Positions 14,084-19,518 of a stretch of 21,283 bases of DNA are shown one piece after another (position 1 is the first letter of the stretch; each line of letters begins with the position of its first letter). The notes below the pieces were generated by a model that worked only from the letters and a program-made list of their open reading frames with translations, did no database searches and was not told where the DNA came from. The stretch comes from a virus, in IMG/VR virus record IMGVR_UViG_3300020141_000582, positions 1 through 21,283 of that record; one strand, 5' to 3'. Made by a program: the position numbers and the translations under genes.

Positions 14084-14473
14084 TCATCTCCTCATTCGGG
14101 AAATTTCCACTGCTTCTTCGTCACTAAAAACAGGTACAGCGTTGCTTTTATGCATAGTAGCAATACCTTTTACTTTAGTGCCTGTATAAACTTTAGGCGG
14201 TGCTAGCGTAGCATTACCACCGGTGTTCACACTCTTAATATGGGCAGTTGTATTTCGGCCTTCTGGAATGGTTAGCTTGTAATTGCCACTCAGACTAGGC
14301 GCCGTCAGTGCACGATTACGCTTTTTATCTTCTGCTTCTACCGCCCATTTTTTCTGTAGCTCTTTCCAAGATTCGTCCAATTCTCTAGCCTTCCTTGCGT
14401 GTTCTGCCGAAGCAAATTTCTGTTTGCCTTTTCGTTTACCGGTGGTACTAAGCCACGGACCTTCTAAATGCAT
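14084..14473 (-). CDS. Conserved phage protein of unknown function, 129 aa
   Basis: A basic, hydrophilic 129-residue protein. It begins with a GPWLSTTGKRKGKQKFASAEH stretch, has a charged helix (ARELDESWKELQKKW), then a Gly/Thr-rich part (SLSGNYKLTIPEG; TGGNATLAPPKVYTGTK) and ends NAVPVFSDEEAVEISRMRR. I recall closely similar proteins in marine phages and metagenomes but know of no function. ATG 14473 was chosen over TTG 14491; GGAG lies 12 bases upstream, slightly far. It has its own sigma70-type promoter, which suggests early or host-driven expression and sets it apart from its late-looking neighbours. Confidence 0.8.
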   Translation of the reverse strand: MHLEGPWLSTTGKRKGKQKFASAEHARKARELDESWKELQKKWAVEAEDKKRNRALTAPSLSGNYKLTIPEGRNTTAHIKSVNTGGNATLAPPKVYTGTKVKGIATMHKSNAVPVFSDEEAVEISRMRR

Positions 14474-14508
14474 ACTCAAATTGTTCTCCAATAGTTAACA
14501 ATATAATT

Positions 14509-14537
14509 ATTATACTATAACTAGACACTAGAGTCAA
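14509..14537 (-). promoter_or_regulatory. Sigma70-type promoter upstream of the 129-aa protein
   Basis: TTGACT (14537-14532), 17-base spacer, TATAAT (14514-14509) on the minus strand: one mismatch in the -35 and a perfect -10. The -35 overlaps the stop of the upstream oxygenase gene. Confidence 0.8.
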
Positions 14538-15187
14538 GCTCTTTTTAAAGGATACGAGTCTGTATCGAGTGTCTTGATAAAAAATATTTGGGTAAGGCGT
14601 GAATCTATATTGTTATGGCCGAAGAAGCCATGCCCACCGTGGAATTGTTCTGCTTCATACACTAATAGTCGATTGTAGACATTATTAACTCGTACTGTTT
14701 CGGTAAACATGTTGTTAATAGTATTCTTAGATTCTGTGTACTTGTTCGATTTATACAATTCAAACTTTTCGTGATTCAATTGTTCGTAAATCTTTTTATC
14801 AAACTTTGAGTTTGGTTGGTATATACTAGTGCCAGCAGTTAATGGAGCATTGGGCGTTAAGTAAATAATAGCGGCAAACATACAACCCACATCGGAGTGT
14901 ATCCAATCTGAATCATAGCTAGCATCTATTAGTTGAAACTTATTTGAAATATTCCATTTTACAGTCTGCGTACTGTAATCATGAAATACACCAATGAGCT
15001 TGTCTACCGAATAACGAAAAAAGTCGCTATCTATAGACCCAAGCTCATGAGTACGTTTGCCTGGAAATATACCTTCACTGTTGTCTAGTTCGCTAGCAGG
15101 ATAGTAAGTCTGTGCTAGTGCTAACTTTCTAACTTCGTCTGGATCTTTGTAAAAATTATCAACTATTGTTATTGGATAAAAATTCAT
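14534..15187 (-). CDS. 2OG-Fe(II) oxygenase-like protein, 217 aa
   Basis: A 217-residue protein of the 2-oxoglutarate/Fe(II) oxygenase-like class. The H-x-D metal motif is His97/Asp99 in DWIHSDVG, the distal histidine is His183 or His186 in AEQFHGGHGFFG, and Arg197 in SRLTQIFFI is the likely 2-oxoglutarate ligand. The MFAAIIYLTPNAPLTAGTSIY segment (103-123) is the usual core strand turn. The N-terminal part (DNFYKDPDEVRKLAL) is typical of this phage subfamily. The substrate is unknown. The start overlaps the previous stop as TAATG, so the two are probably coupled. It is distinct in sequence from the oxygenase at 2335-3015. Confidence 0.75.
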   Translation of the reverse strand: MNFYPITIVDNFYKDPDEVRKLALAQTYYPASELDNSEGIFPGKRTHELGSIDSDFFRYSVDKLIGVFHDYSTQTVKWNISNKFQLIDASYDSDWIHSDVGCMFAAIIYLTPNAPLTAGTSIYQPNSKFDKKIYEQLNHEKFELYKSNKYTESKNTINNMFTETVRVNNVYNRLLVYEAEQFHGGHGFFGHNNIDSRLTQIFFIKTLDTDSYPLKRA

Positions 15188-15495
15188 TAAGAGCAGGTAC
15201 GTGTTCTAGTGATAGACCCATCCGGATGTTGAGTTTCAACCCATGCTGTACAATTTTGATATTGTGTAGAATATACAGGTTGTTGAACAATAACTGGTTG
15301 TTGCTGTATAACAACAGGAGGTTGATTACGAGAAATCTCATAACCAATAACTCCTCCTACTATTGCTGGAGCAACCCACACCCAAGGATTATGCCCGCCG
15401 CGATGGTGCCAATTGCCGTAATGTCCGTGCGGACCAGCAACGGCCGGAACAGCAAATCCGGCGCACAATATGAATACAGTAATAAGTTTCTTCAT
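15187..15495 (-). CDS. Small exported glycine-zipper-type protein, 102 aa
   Basis: A Sec signal peptide (residues 1-20, cleavage near AVA/G) is followed by a His/Gly/Trp-rich stretch, a short hydrophobic Gly-zipper helix (VWVAPAIVGGVIGYEI, about 39-54) and a Gln/Pro/Val-rich segment ending in CTAWVETQHPDGSITRTRTCS, whose two cysteines could form a disulfide in the periplasm. Similar small surface proteins occur in proteobacteria. The role is unknown; an envelope function late in infection is possible. The leader has a 7-bp hairpin right next to AGGAG. Confidence 0.75.
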   Translation of the reverse strand: MKKLITVFILCAGFAVPAVAGPHGHYGNWHHRGGHNPWVWVAPAIVGGVIGYEISRNQPPVVIQQQPVIVQQPVYSTQYQNCTAWVETQHPDGSITRTRTCS

Positions 15496-15506
15496 AACAA
15501 TCTCCT

Positions 15507-15526
15507 GCGTTATAATATAATAACGC
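15507..15526 (-). promoter_or_regulatory. Leader hairpin adjacent to the ribosome binding site
   Basis: A perfect 7-bp stem GCGTTAT / ATAACGC with a TATATT loop, immediately followed by AGGAG and the ATG at 15495. Upstream is a late-like box ACTAAATA (15544-15537). It matches the box-hairpin-Shine-Dalgarno layout of other genes here. Confidence 0.45.
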
Positions 15527-15536
15527 CTTAGACTAA

Positions 15537-15544
15537 TATTTAGT
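15537..15544 (-). promoter_or_regulatory. Late promoter-like box (ACTAAATA)
   Basis: Two mismatches to TATAAATA, but the extended string TAAATATTAGTCTAAGG is nearly identical to that at the box near 16553 (TAAATATTAGTTTAAGG), which supports a shared element. Confidence 0.4.
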
Positions 15545-15548
15545 TGAC

Positions 15549-15743
15549 TTATTTTACTTCTTTGCGAGCGTTTTTAACTGCGGTAACATCGTTACGTGTA
15601 TCTTTACACAGCTTTGCCAAATCTTGACAATGCTTGCGAACGCGAGTTCCGGCAGCACCAACTTCTTTATCGTAAAACTTTTCGAAGTCTGCTTCCATTG
15701 CTTCGATGATTGCTGTGAATTCTGCGTATTTGTTTGTAGCCAT
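15549..15743 (-). CDS. Histone H1-like protein (Hc1 family)
   Basis: A 64-residue helical, Lys-rich protein. The core EKFYDKEVGAAGTRVRKHCQ then DLAKLCKDTRNDV (residues ~21-54) matches the Hc1 family pattern (a helix, then K/G-AA-xRxR-K, then a second helix), known from chlamydial Hc1 and bacteroidete H1-like proteins. Unlike Hc1 of Chlamydia it lacks a long basic tail, so it would bind DNA weakly or bridge rather than coat it. In a phage it might help compact the genome or alter host nucleoid structure. It sits among virion genes. A palindrome (AGTAC/GTACT, 15762-15774) lies upstream of the AAAGGAAA ribosome binding site. Confidence 0.78.
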   Translation of the reverse strand: MATNKYAEFTAIIEAMEADFEKFYDKEVGAAGTRVRKHCQDLAKLCKDTRNDVTAVKNARKEVK

Positions 15744-15761
15744 TTTATTTCCTTTAATGTG

Positions 15762-15774
15762 AGTACAGAGTACT
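15762..15774 (-). promoter_or_regulatory. Leader hairpin before the H1-like gene
   Basis: A 5-bp AGTAC / GTACT stem with a 3-base loop, preceded by ATATAAG and followed by AAAGGAAA and the ATG at 15743. Confidence 0.3.
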
Positions 15775-15811
15775 TATATCTACTGTAACAGGCTAGGAAA
15801 TAAATGTCTAG

Positions 15812-16075
15812 TTAATTGGCAAAAACAGTTCCGGAGCCGCTAGCAGGATGTCCGCAAGTGGCTGTGTCGCCTGCTCTGCTAACGGATATGTTATTGGCAA
15901 AAACATTGCCGCTACCCGACGCCATTACTGGGCCGGAGTGTGGGCCGCGGCCATGTCCAGCAATCGCATCACCTATTCTTACTATCGGTTTGCCTTCAAC
16001 AAAGACGTTGCCAGAGCCTTGGATGATGGCGCCGCCAGCAACGTCTGTACCGGCATCTCTTGCTACACCTGGCAT
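15812..16075 (-). CDS. PAAR-motif spike tip protein
   Basis: An 87-residue PAAR protein. Repeated Gly-rich turns (GGAIIQGSGNVFVEG, then GPVMASGSGNVFANN, then CGHPASGSGTVFAN) alternate with RIGDAIAGHG and SRAGDTATCGH, carrying His and Cys residues that usually bind a zinc ion at the tip. PAAR proteins cap the central spike of phage baseplates and type VI secretion systems and help pierce the outer membrane. Length is typical for a single PAAR domain with no toxin extension. Its start overlaps the upstream gene's stop (TAATG), so the two are coupled. Confidence 0.92.
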   Translation of the reverse strand: MPGVARDAGTDVAGGAIIQGSGNVFVEGKPIVRIGDAIAGHGRGPHSGPVMASGSGNVFANNISVSRAGDTATCGHPASGSGTVFAN

Positions 16076-16527
16076 TAAAATTCCTTAGGAATGTTAGCTC
16101 GGATTTGACCTACTACTCTAGTAACTTCGTCCAATGATGCTTGTATTTGAGCAGGAGTCGCTGTCGTCCCAGCATTATCAAGGATCTTGGCCTGTTCAAT
16201 TAGTAGACGATATAGTGAAACCATACCAAATCCATCGTAGGCGCCAACGATATGTATACCATTACCAGTTGCCAAGCCAGTGATAGTCGTACTATTTGAG
16301 GCAAGGGTTGTTGTTTGGCTTGCCACTGTTGTTGTTTGCGTAGCAAGGGTTGTTGTTTGAGTAGCAATAGTTGTTGTCTGAGTAGCAATAGTGGCTAGCG
16401 AATCCTTAATCAACGCTATATTATCTTTGATTGACGTTGAATTTGTGGCAATCGTACTTAGGGCTGTGCCAATAGTAGCATAATAACTGCTATAATCTTG
16501 GTAATAACTAATCGGTTCTGTAGCCAT
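16075..16527 (-). CDS. Heptad-repeat probable virion protein, 150 aa
   Basis: Not a family I can name. Residues ~44-84 are about six 7-residue units of the form (I/L/V)A(T/S)QTTT, encoded by near-identical 21-base repeats at roughly 16280-16400. A hydrophobic residue every seventh position suits a thin coiled coil or fibrous stalk, of the sort found in phage fibres and trimeric adhesins. The N-terminus is Tyr/Ser-rich and the C-terminus (VSLYRLLIEQAKILDN; ASLDEVTRVVGQIRA) is a helical head. It is coupled to the PAAR gene and has a late-like box and AAGGGA upstream. A small tail or baseplate fibre is plausible but inferred. Confidence 0.75.
   Translation of the reverse strand: MATEPISYYQDYSSYYATIGTALSTIATNSTSIKDNIALIKDSLATIATQTTTIATQTTTLATQTTTVASQTTTLASNSTTITGLATGNGIHIVGAYDGFGMVSLYRLLIEQAKILDNAGTTATPAQIQASLDEVTRVVGQIRANIPKEF
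16280..16400 (-). repeat. 21-base tandem repeat inside the 150-aa gene
   Basis: About five to six imperfect in-frame copies of a 21-base unit (core TTGTTGTTTGNGTAGCAA on the plus strand) encode the heptad repeats. In-frame repeat number can change by slippage, which would lengthen or shorten the stalk. Confidence 0.75.
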
Positions 16528-16545
16528 TGTGGTCCCTTAAACTAA

Positions 16546-16553
16546 TATTTATG
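16546..16553 (-). promoter_or_regulatory. Late promoter-like box (CATAAATA)
   Basis: One mismatch to TATAAATA, overlapping the last codons of the Sm-like gene and 19 bases upstream of the ATG at 16527. The extended TAAATATTAGTTTAAGG recurs before 15495. Confidence 0.5.
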
Positions 16554-16839
16554 CTAGCGCAATACCAGTCGTAGACTCGATAAACTGATCAGCAAATTGT
16601 TTGTCAGTCGGCTCGGCTACTGTAACTGTTGATTTTTGTAGTTTGATTTCTTTATCAGGACTTACTGTAAACAAGTATGGCATTAGTCCTGGACCTTTTG
16701 GCCCCATGCCAATAACCTGTGGGTTTTTTAATTTGTAATGTAACGGCCCATCTTCTACTAACTTGGCAACAATTTCCTCGCCGCTTGTTAGTTTGAGTGT
16801 GACTACTTCGCCTTCTGCGAAACCTTTTGAAATAAACAT
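16549..16839 (-). CDS. Small Sm-like protein, 96 aa
   Basis: A 96-residue protein whose first half, EVVTLKLTSGEEIVAKLVED (residues 11-30), has the strand-turn-strand pattern with TSGEE seen in Sm/LSm-like small barrels of marine phages. It continues into HYKLKNPQVIGM and a Gly/Pro-rich loop, then a helical C-terminus. It is 2 bases after the glutaredoxin stop, with AAAAGG upstream. LSm-like proteins often bind RNA, but there is no direct evidence of that here. The fold call is moderate, the function unknown. Confidence 0.7.
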   Translation of the reverse strand: MFISKGFAEGEVVTLKLTSGEEIVAKLVEDGPLHYKLKNPQVIGMGPKGPGLMPYLFTVSPDKEIKLQKSTVTVAEPTDKQFADQFIESTTGIALA

Positions 16840-16840
16840 A

Positions 16841-17068
16841 TTATACCTTTTCGAAATGTTGTTTGAGTTCTGTAAACCCGCCTATTAATTTATCGTCTAA
16901 GAATATTTGTGGAACAGTTCTGGCATTAGGTACTGCTTCTAGTAATTCTTCTCTAGTGTAGCCGTCGCCGATTTTGTGTTCCGTAAACGGAATTCCTTTT
17001 TGTGATAGTAGTGCCTTAGCTTGGTCGCAATAAGGGCAGTGGTACTTAGACCATATTGTTGCTTTCAT
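16841..17068 (-). CDS. Glutaredoxin
   Basis: A 74-residue glutaredoxin. The redox centre CPYC is at residues 11-14 (WSKYHCPYCDQAKALL), the TVPQIFLDDKLIGGF segment carries the cis-proline and Gly-Gly glutathione-binding loop. I chose ATG 17068 with AAGGA upstream; it lies 11 bases after the nrdB stop. In T4-like phages a glutaredoxin or thioredoxin reduces the ribonucleotide reductase. Its place at the end of the nrd operon fits this. A CPYC glutaredoxin could also bind or pass on an Fe-S cluster in this iron-rich operon, though CPYC types are usually redox enzymes. Confidence 0.95.
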   Translation of the reverse strand: MKATIWSKYHCPYCDQAKALLSQKGIPFTEHKIGDGYTREELLEAVPNARTVPQIFLDDKLIGGFTELKQHFEKV

Positions 17069-17078
17069 AATTTCCTTC

Positions 17079-18179
17079 TTATAATGCTGGTAAGTCATCG
17101 TAGTCTAATGATTCACTCATTACTCCGATAACATAGTTAGTTGATTCGCTTTCTTGTAAGGCTGTTTGTTTCTTACTAGTATCGGTATGTTTATTAAACC
17201 ACGGAATTGGTGTTGTCTTTGGCGCAGGGTTATTATACTTGATACCAATTTCTTTCAGTGCACCAACTGCTGTATAGTCTACAAAGTCACGCAAGATATT
17301 AGCATTAAGTCCAATAACTGGACCCATCTTGAACAAGTAAGTAGCCCAATCTTTTTCTTCTCGGATAACATCCATGTATAAATTATACACTTCTTGTTCA
17401 CATTCTGCTTTCACTTCGGCAAACCTTGCGTCTTCTTTAACCACTTGGTTGATCAAGTAGGCAGTCCATCCTTTGTGTAGTAGTTCGTCTTGTAGGATCA
17501 AACTAATAATATTGCCGTTACCGATAAAGATCTTGTTCTCGACCATGGCCAAACTAGTAGCAAAGCTAACCATAAAGCGGAAGGCTTCTAGGGCATAGCT
17601 GGCGTGTAGTGCCATGTAAATTGCTTTGATATGTTCTTTCTCATTAACTGATCCGTCCATTTCTTTCATGCAGTTAATTCGATGTAGCTTTTCATAGTAG
17701 TTGCCAACACTAGATGCCATGTCTACAATTTCTTTAGTGTCATGAATTGTATTGAATACATCCTTGGGCACATTGTAGATGTTACGAATAATGTGACTAT
17801 AACTTTTACTGTGAATGTTTGTCTCAAAGAATGTCCAGTTATAAATCAATGCTTCTAGTTCTGGCAGTGATACAACAGGCATAAAAATTTGACTTGGACC
17901 ACGCCCTTGTAAACTATCCAATGCTGTCTGACGTAATAGGTTACTAGTAAAAATATGTTTAATAGCCTCACTGGCATCCTTAAAGTCATTGGCATCTTTA
18001 GTTAGGCTAATCTCTTCTGGTTGCCAAAAGAAGCCGCGAGCCGTTGCTTCAAAGTCGGCAATCTTTTTATATTTTACTTCTTCAAATCGTTGTATTGTAA
18101 CCGGGCCTGCCGGGTCCAGAAACATCTTACGATTCAAGTAGTCTGTCTTTGTGTTTAAATTATATTGTTGTTTGCTCAT
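17079..18179 (-). CDS. nrdB: Ribonucleotide reductase small subunit (class Ia NrdB)
   Basis: A 366-residue NrdB that supplies the tyrosyl radical to NrdA. Aligned to E. coli NrdB, iron ligands are Asp88 (LDSLQGR), Glu119, His123, Glu198 (ALEAFRF), Glu232 and His235 (DELLH), and the radical tyrosine is Tyr127 (SKSYSH). One oddity: the first Glu-His pair reads E-T-N-I-H, spaced by three residues rather than the usual two (E-x-x-H). The C-terminal tail (LDYDDLPAL) that docks onto NrdA is intact. The start at 18179 overlaps the aldolase stop by one base (TAATG). A longer frame to 18212 would run into that gene and is unlikely. Confidence 0.96.
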   Translation of the reverse strand: MSKQQYNLNTKTDYLNRKMFLDPAGPVTIQRFEEVKYKKIADFEATARGFFWQPEEISLTKDANDFKDASEAIKHIFTSNLLRQTALDSLQGRGPSQIFMPVVSLPELEALIYNWTFFETNIHSKSYSHIIRNIYNVPKDVFNTIHDTKEIVDMASSVGNYYEKLHRINCMKEMDGSVNEKEHIKAIYMALHASYALEAFRFMVSFATSLAMVENKIFIGNGNIISLILQDELLHKGWTAYLINQVVKEDARFAEVKAECEQEVYNLYMDVIREEKDWATYLFKMGPVIGLNANILRDFVDYTAVGALKEIGIKYNNPAPKTTPIPWFNKHTDTSKKQTALQESESTNYVIGVMSESLDYDDLPAL

Positions 18180-18829
18180 TAATATTTTCCTGAAGCAAGT
18201 ACTATCTTGCAAATGTGTTCTAATCTTTCTATGTGCTCATAGGCACGCCACGGTGTTGTATCAATAGCAACTACTCCGTGTCCTTTAATACCCACAATGT
18301 CGTAGGCAATATTGCCATCTCTATCTAACTTGAGATTCTGGTGGCATCCATCAGCAAGCTCTTGACTGATAGGAGCAACATCTCCAACGTTTGGTGCTAC
18401 CTTAGTATAACGATTGAGTTCTGGAAACGCATCACTAATTGTGCTCAAATCAATTCCGGCATGCATGGCGGCAATACAGTAAGTAGGATGAACGTGTACT
18501 ACTACACGGACTTCTCCTGTATGCTGTCCCATTTCTTTTTGTAAGCCAAAGTGTAATGGTAGTTCTCCGCTAGGCTTTAGATTGGCACTGATTTCAGTGT
18601 ACTCTAACTCTTTGGTTGCGTGATATCTAGTCGGCGGTTGCCCCCAGTATCCTGTTTCAATACCAATCTTCTTAAATTGATCCGGTTGTAATGTTTGTTT
18701 ACGCACACCACTCGGTGTAATGTAAAAGTGGTCACGGTCGTGATGGCGAATGCTTACGTTGCCATCACGGCTGGTAATCCAATTACGCTTATAAGCGTCT
18801 ACCATTATGTCACATATTGTTTCTAACAT
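18179..18829 (-). CDS. Class II aldolase/adducin family protein
   Basis: A 216-residue class II aldolase-fold protein. The substrate/phosphate loop is SRDGNVSIR (20-28), the likely catalytic Glu is Glu89 (SGELPLH), and the zinc ligands are His112 and His114 in VVHVHPTY plus His184 in KGHGVVAID. Relatives include fuculose- and ribulose-phosphate aldolase/epimerase and methylthioribulose-phosphate dehydratase; the substrate cannot be told. ATG 18829 directly follows iscA (4 bases); the frame further upstream overlaps iscA by 62 bases and was rejected. Its place between iscA and nrdB, with one-base overlap to nrdB, suggests it supplies or salvages a sugar phosphate for nucleotide synthesis, an inference. 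Confidence 0.88.
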   Translation of the reverse strand: MLETICDIMVDAYKRNWITSRDGNVSIRHHDRDHFYITPSGVRKQTLQPDQFKKIGIETGYWGQPPTRYHATKELEYTEISANLKPSGELPLHFGLQKEMGQHTGEVRVVVHVHPTYCIAAMHAGIDLSTISDAFPELNRYTKVAPNVGDVAPISQELADGCHQNLKLDRDGNIAYDIVGIKGHGVVAIDTTPWRAYEHIERLEHICKIVLASGKY

Positions 18830-18833
18830 TATT

Positions 18834-19160
18834 TTATACTCTAAAACTTTCTCCACAACCACAACGATCTCGTTCGTTAGGGTTGTTAAATTCAAATCCT
18901 TCGTTTAGGCCGTTGCGGACCCAATCCATTGTTAGCCCTTTTAAATAAGGCTCGTCTTTAAAACTTACTAGTACTGCAAAATCAGGTTGGGCATAATTTG
19001 TTACACCTACTTCATACTCTATACTATCTACATATTCTAACACATAAGCTAATCCAGAGCAACCTGTAGTTTTTACGCCAATCCTAATACCAACGCCTTT
19101 TCCACGCTTGTCTAATGTTTGCTTAATTCTTTTAGACGCTGTGTCGGTTACGGTAATCAT
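18834..19160 (-). CDS. iscA: IscA-type iron-sulfur cluster carrier
   Basis: A 108-residue A-type carrier. The three conserved cysteines are Cys34 (TTGCSGLAYV) and Cys100/Cys102 (DRCGCGESF); the GLNEGFEFNNPN segment (84-95) is also typical of IscA. A-type carriers take clusters from IscU to client proteins and can bind iron. It overlaps iscU by 29 bases, so the pair is coupled. The sequence reads like a proteobacterial IscA, suggesting fairly recent host origin. No cysteine desulfurase (IscS), HscA/HscB or ferredoxin gene is in the window. Confidence 0.96.
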   Translation of the reverse strand: MITVTDTASKRIKQTLDKRGKGVGIRIGVKTTGCSGLAYVLEYVDSIEYEVGVTNYAQPDFAVLVSFKDEPYLKGLTMDWVRNGLNEGFEFNNPNERDRCGCGESFRV

Positions 19161-19518
19161 TTACGGCCGCCTTGATAGCATCTTCTGCTAGAATTGAACA
19201 ATGTATCTTGACCGGAGGCAATGCTAATTCTTCGGCGATTTCGGAGTTTTTGATTGCTCCGGCTTGGTCAAGTGTTTTTCCTTTGACCCATTCTGTAATG
19301 AGACTCGAACTCGCGATAGCCGATCCACAGCCATACGTTTTAAATTTTGCATCTGTAATAATACCTGTATCATGGTCAACCCTTATTTGAAGTTTCATTA
19401 CGTCGCCGCAAGCAGGTGCGCCAACCATACCAGTACCAATATCAGTATCACTCTTATCAAAAGATCCGACATTCCTGGGATTTTCATAATGGTCAATTAC
19501 CTTGTCCGAATAGCTCAT
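19132..19518 (-). CDS. iscU: IscU-type iron-sulfur cluster scaffold
   Basis: A 128-residue IscU, very close to proteobacterial IscU along its whole length. Cluster ligands Cys37 (APACGDVM), Cys64 (TYGCGSA) and Cys107 (IHCSIL) with Asp39 and His106 are intact, as is the LPPVK motif (100-104) recognised by the HscA chaperone. The scaffold builds [2Fe-2S] clusters with sulfur from IscS. Its ATG overlaps the nrdA stop as ATGA, and iscA overlaps its 3' end. Sulfur donor and chaperones would come from the host; note that the phage carries an Hsp70 (DnaK) elsewhere in this window, but that is DnaK-type, not HscA. Confidence 0.97.
   Translation of the reverse strand: MSYSDKVIDHYENPRNVGSFDKSDTDIGTGMVGAPACGDVMKLQIRVDHDTGIITDAKFKTYGCGSAIASSSLITEWVKGKTLDQAGAIKNSEIAEELALPPVKIHCSILAEDAIKAAVNDYRNRHSV

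Noticed and set aside
18830-18895. Upstream start for the aldolase-like gene
   Set aside because: It would overlap iscA by 62 bases and adds residues outside the aldolase domain; ATG 18829 follows the iscA stop by 4 bases.
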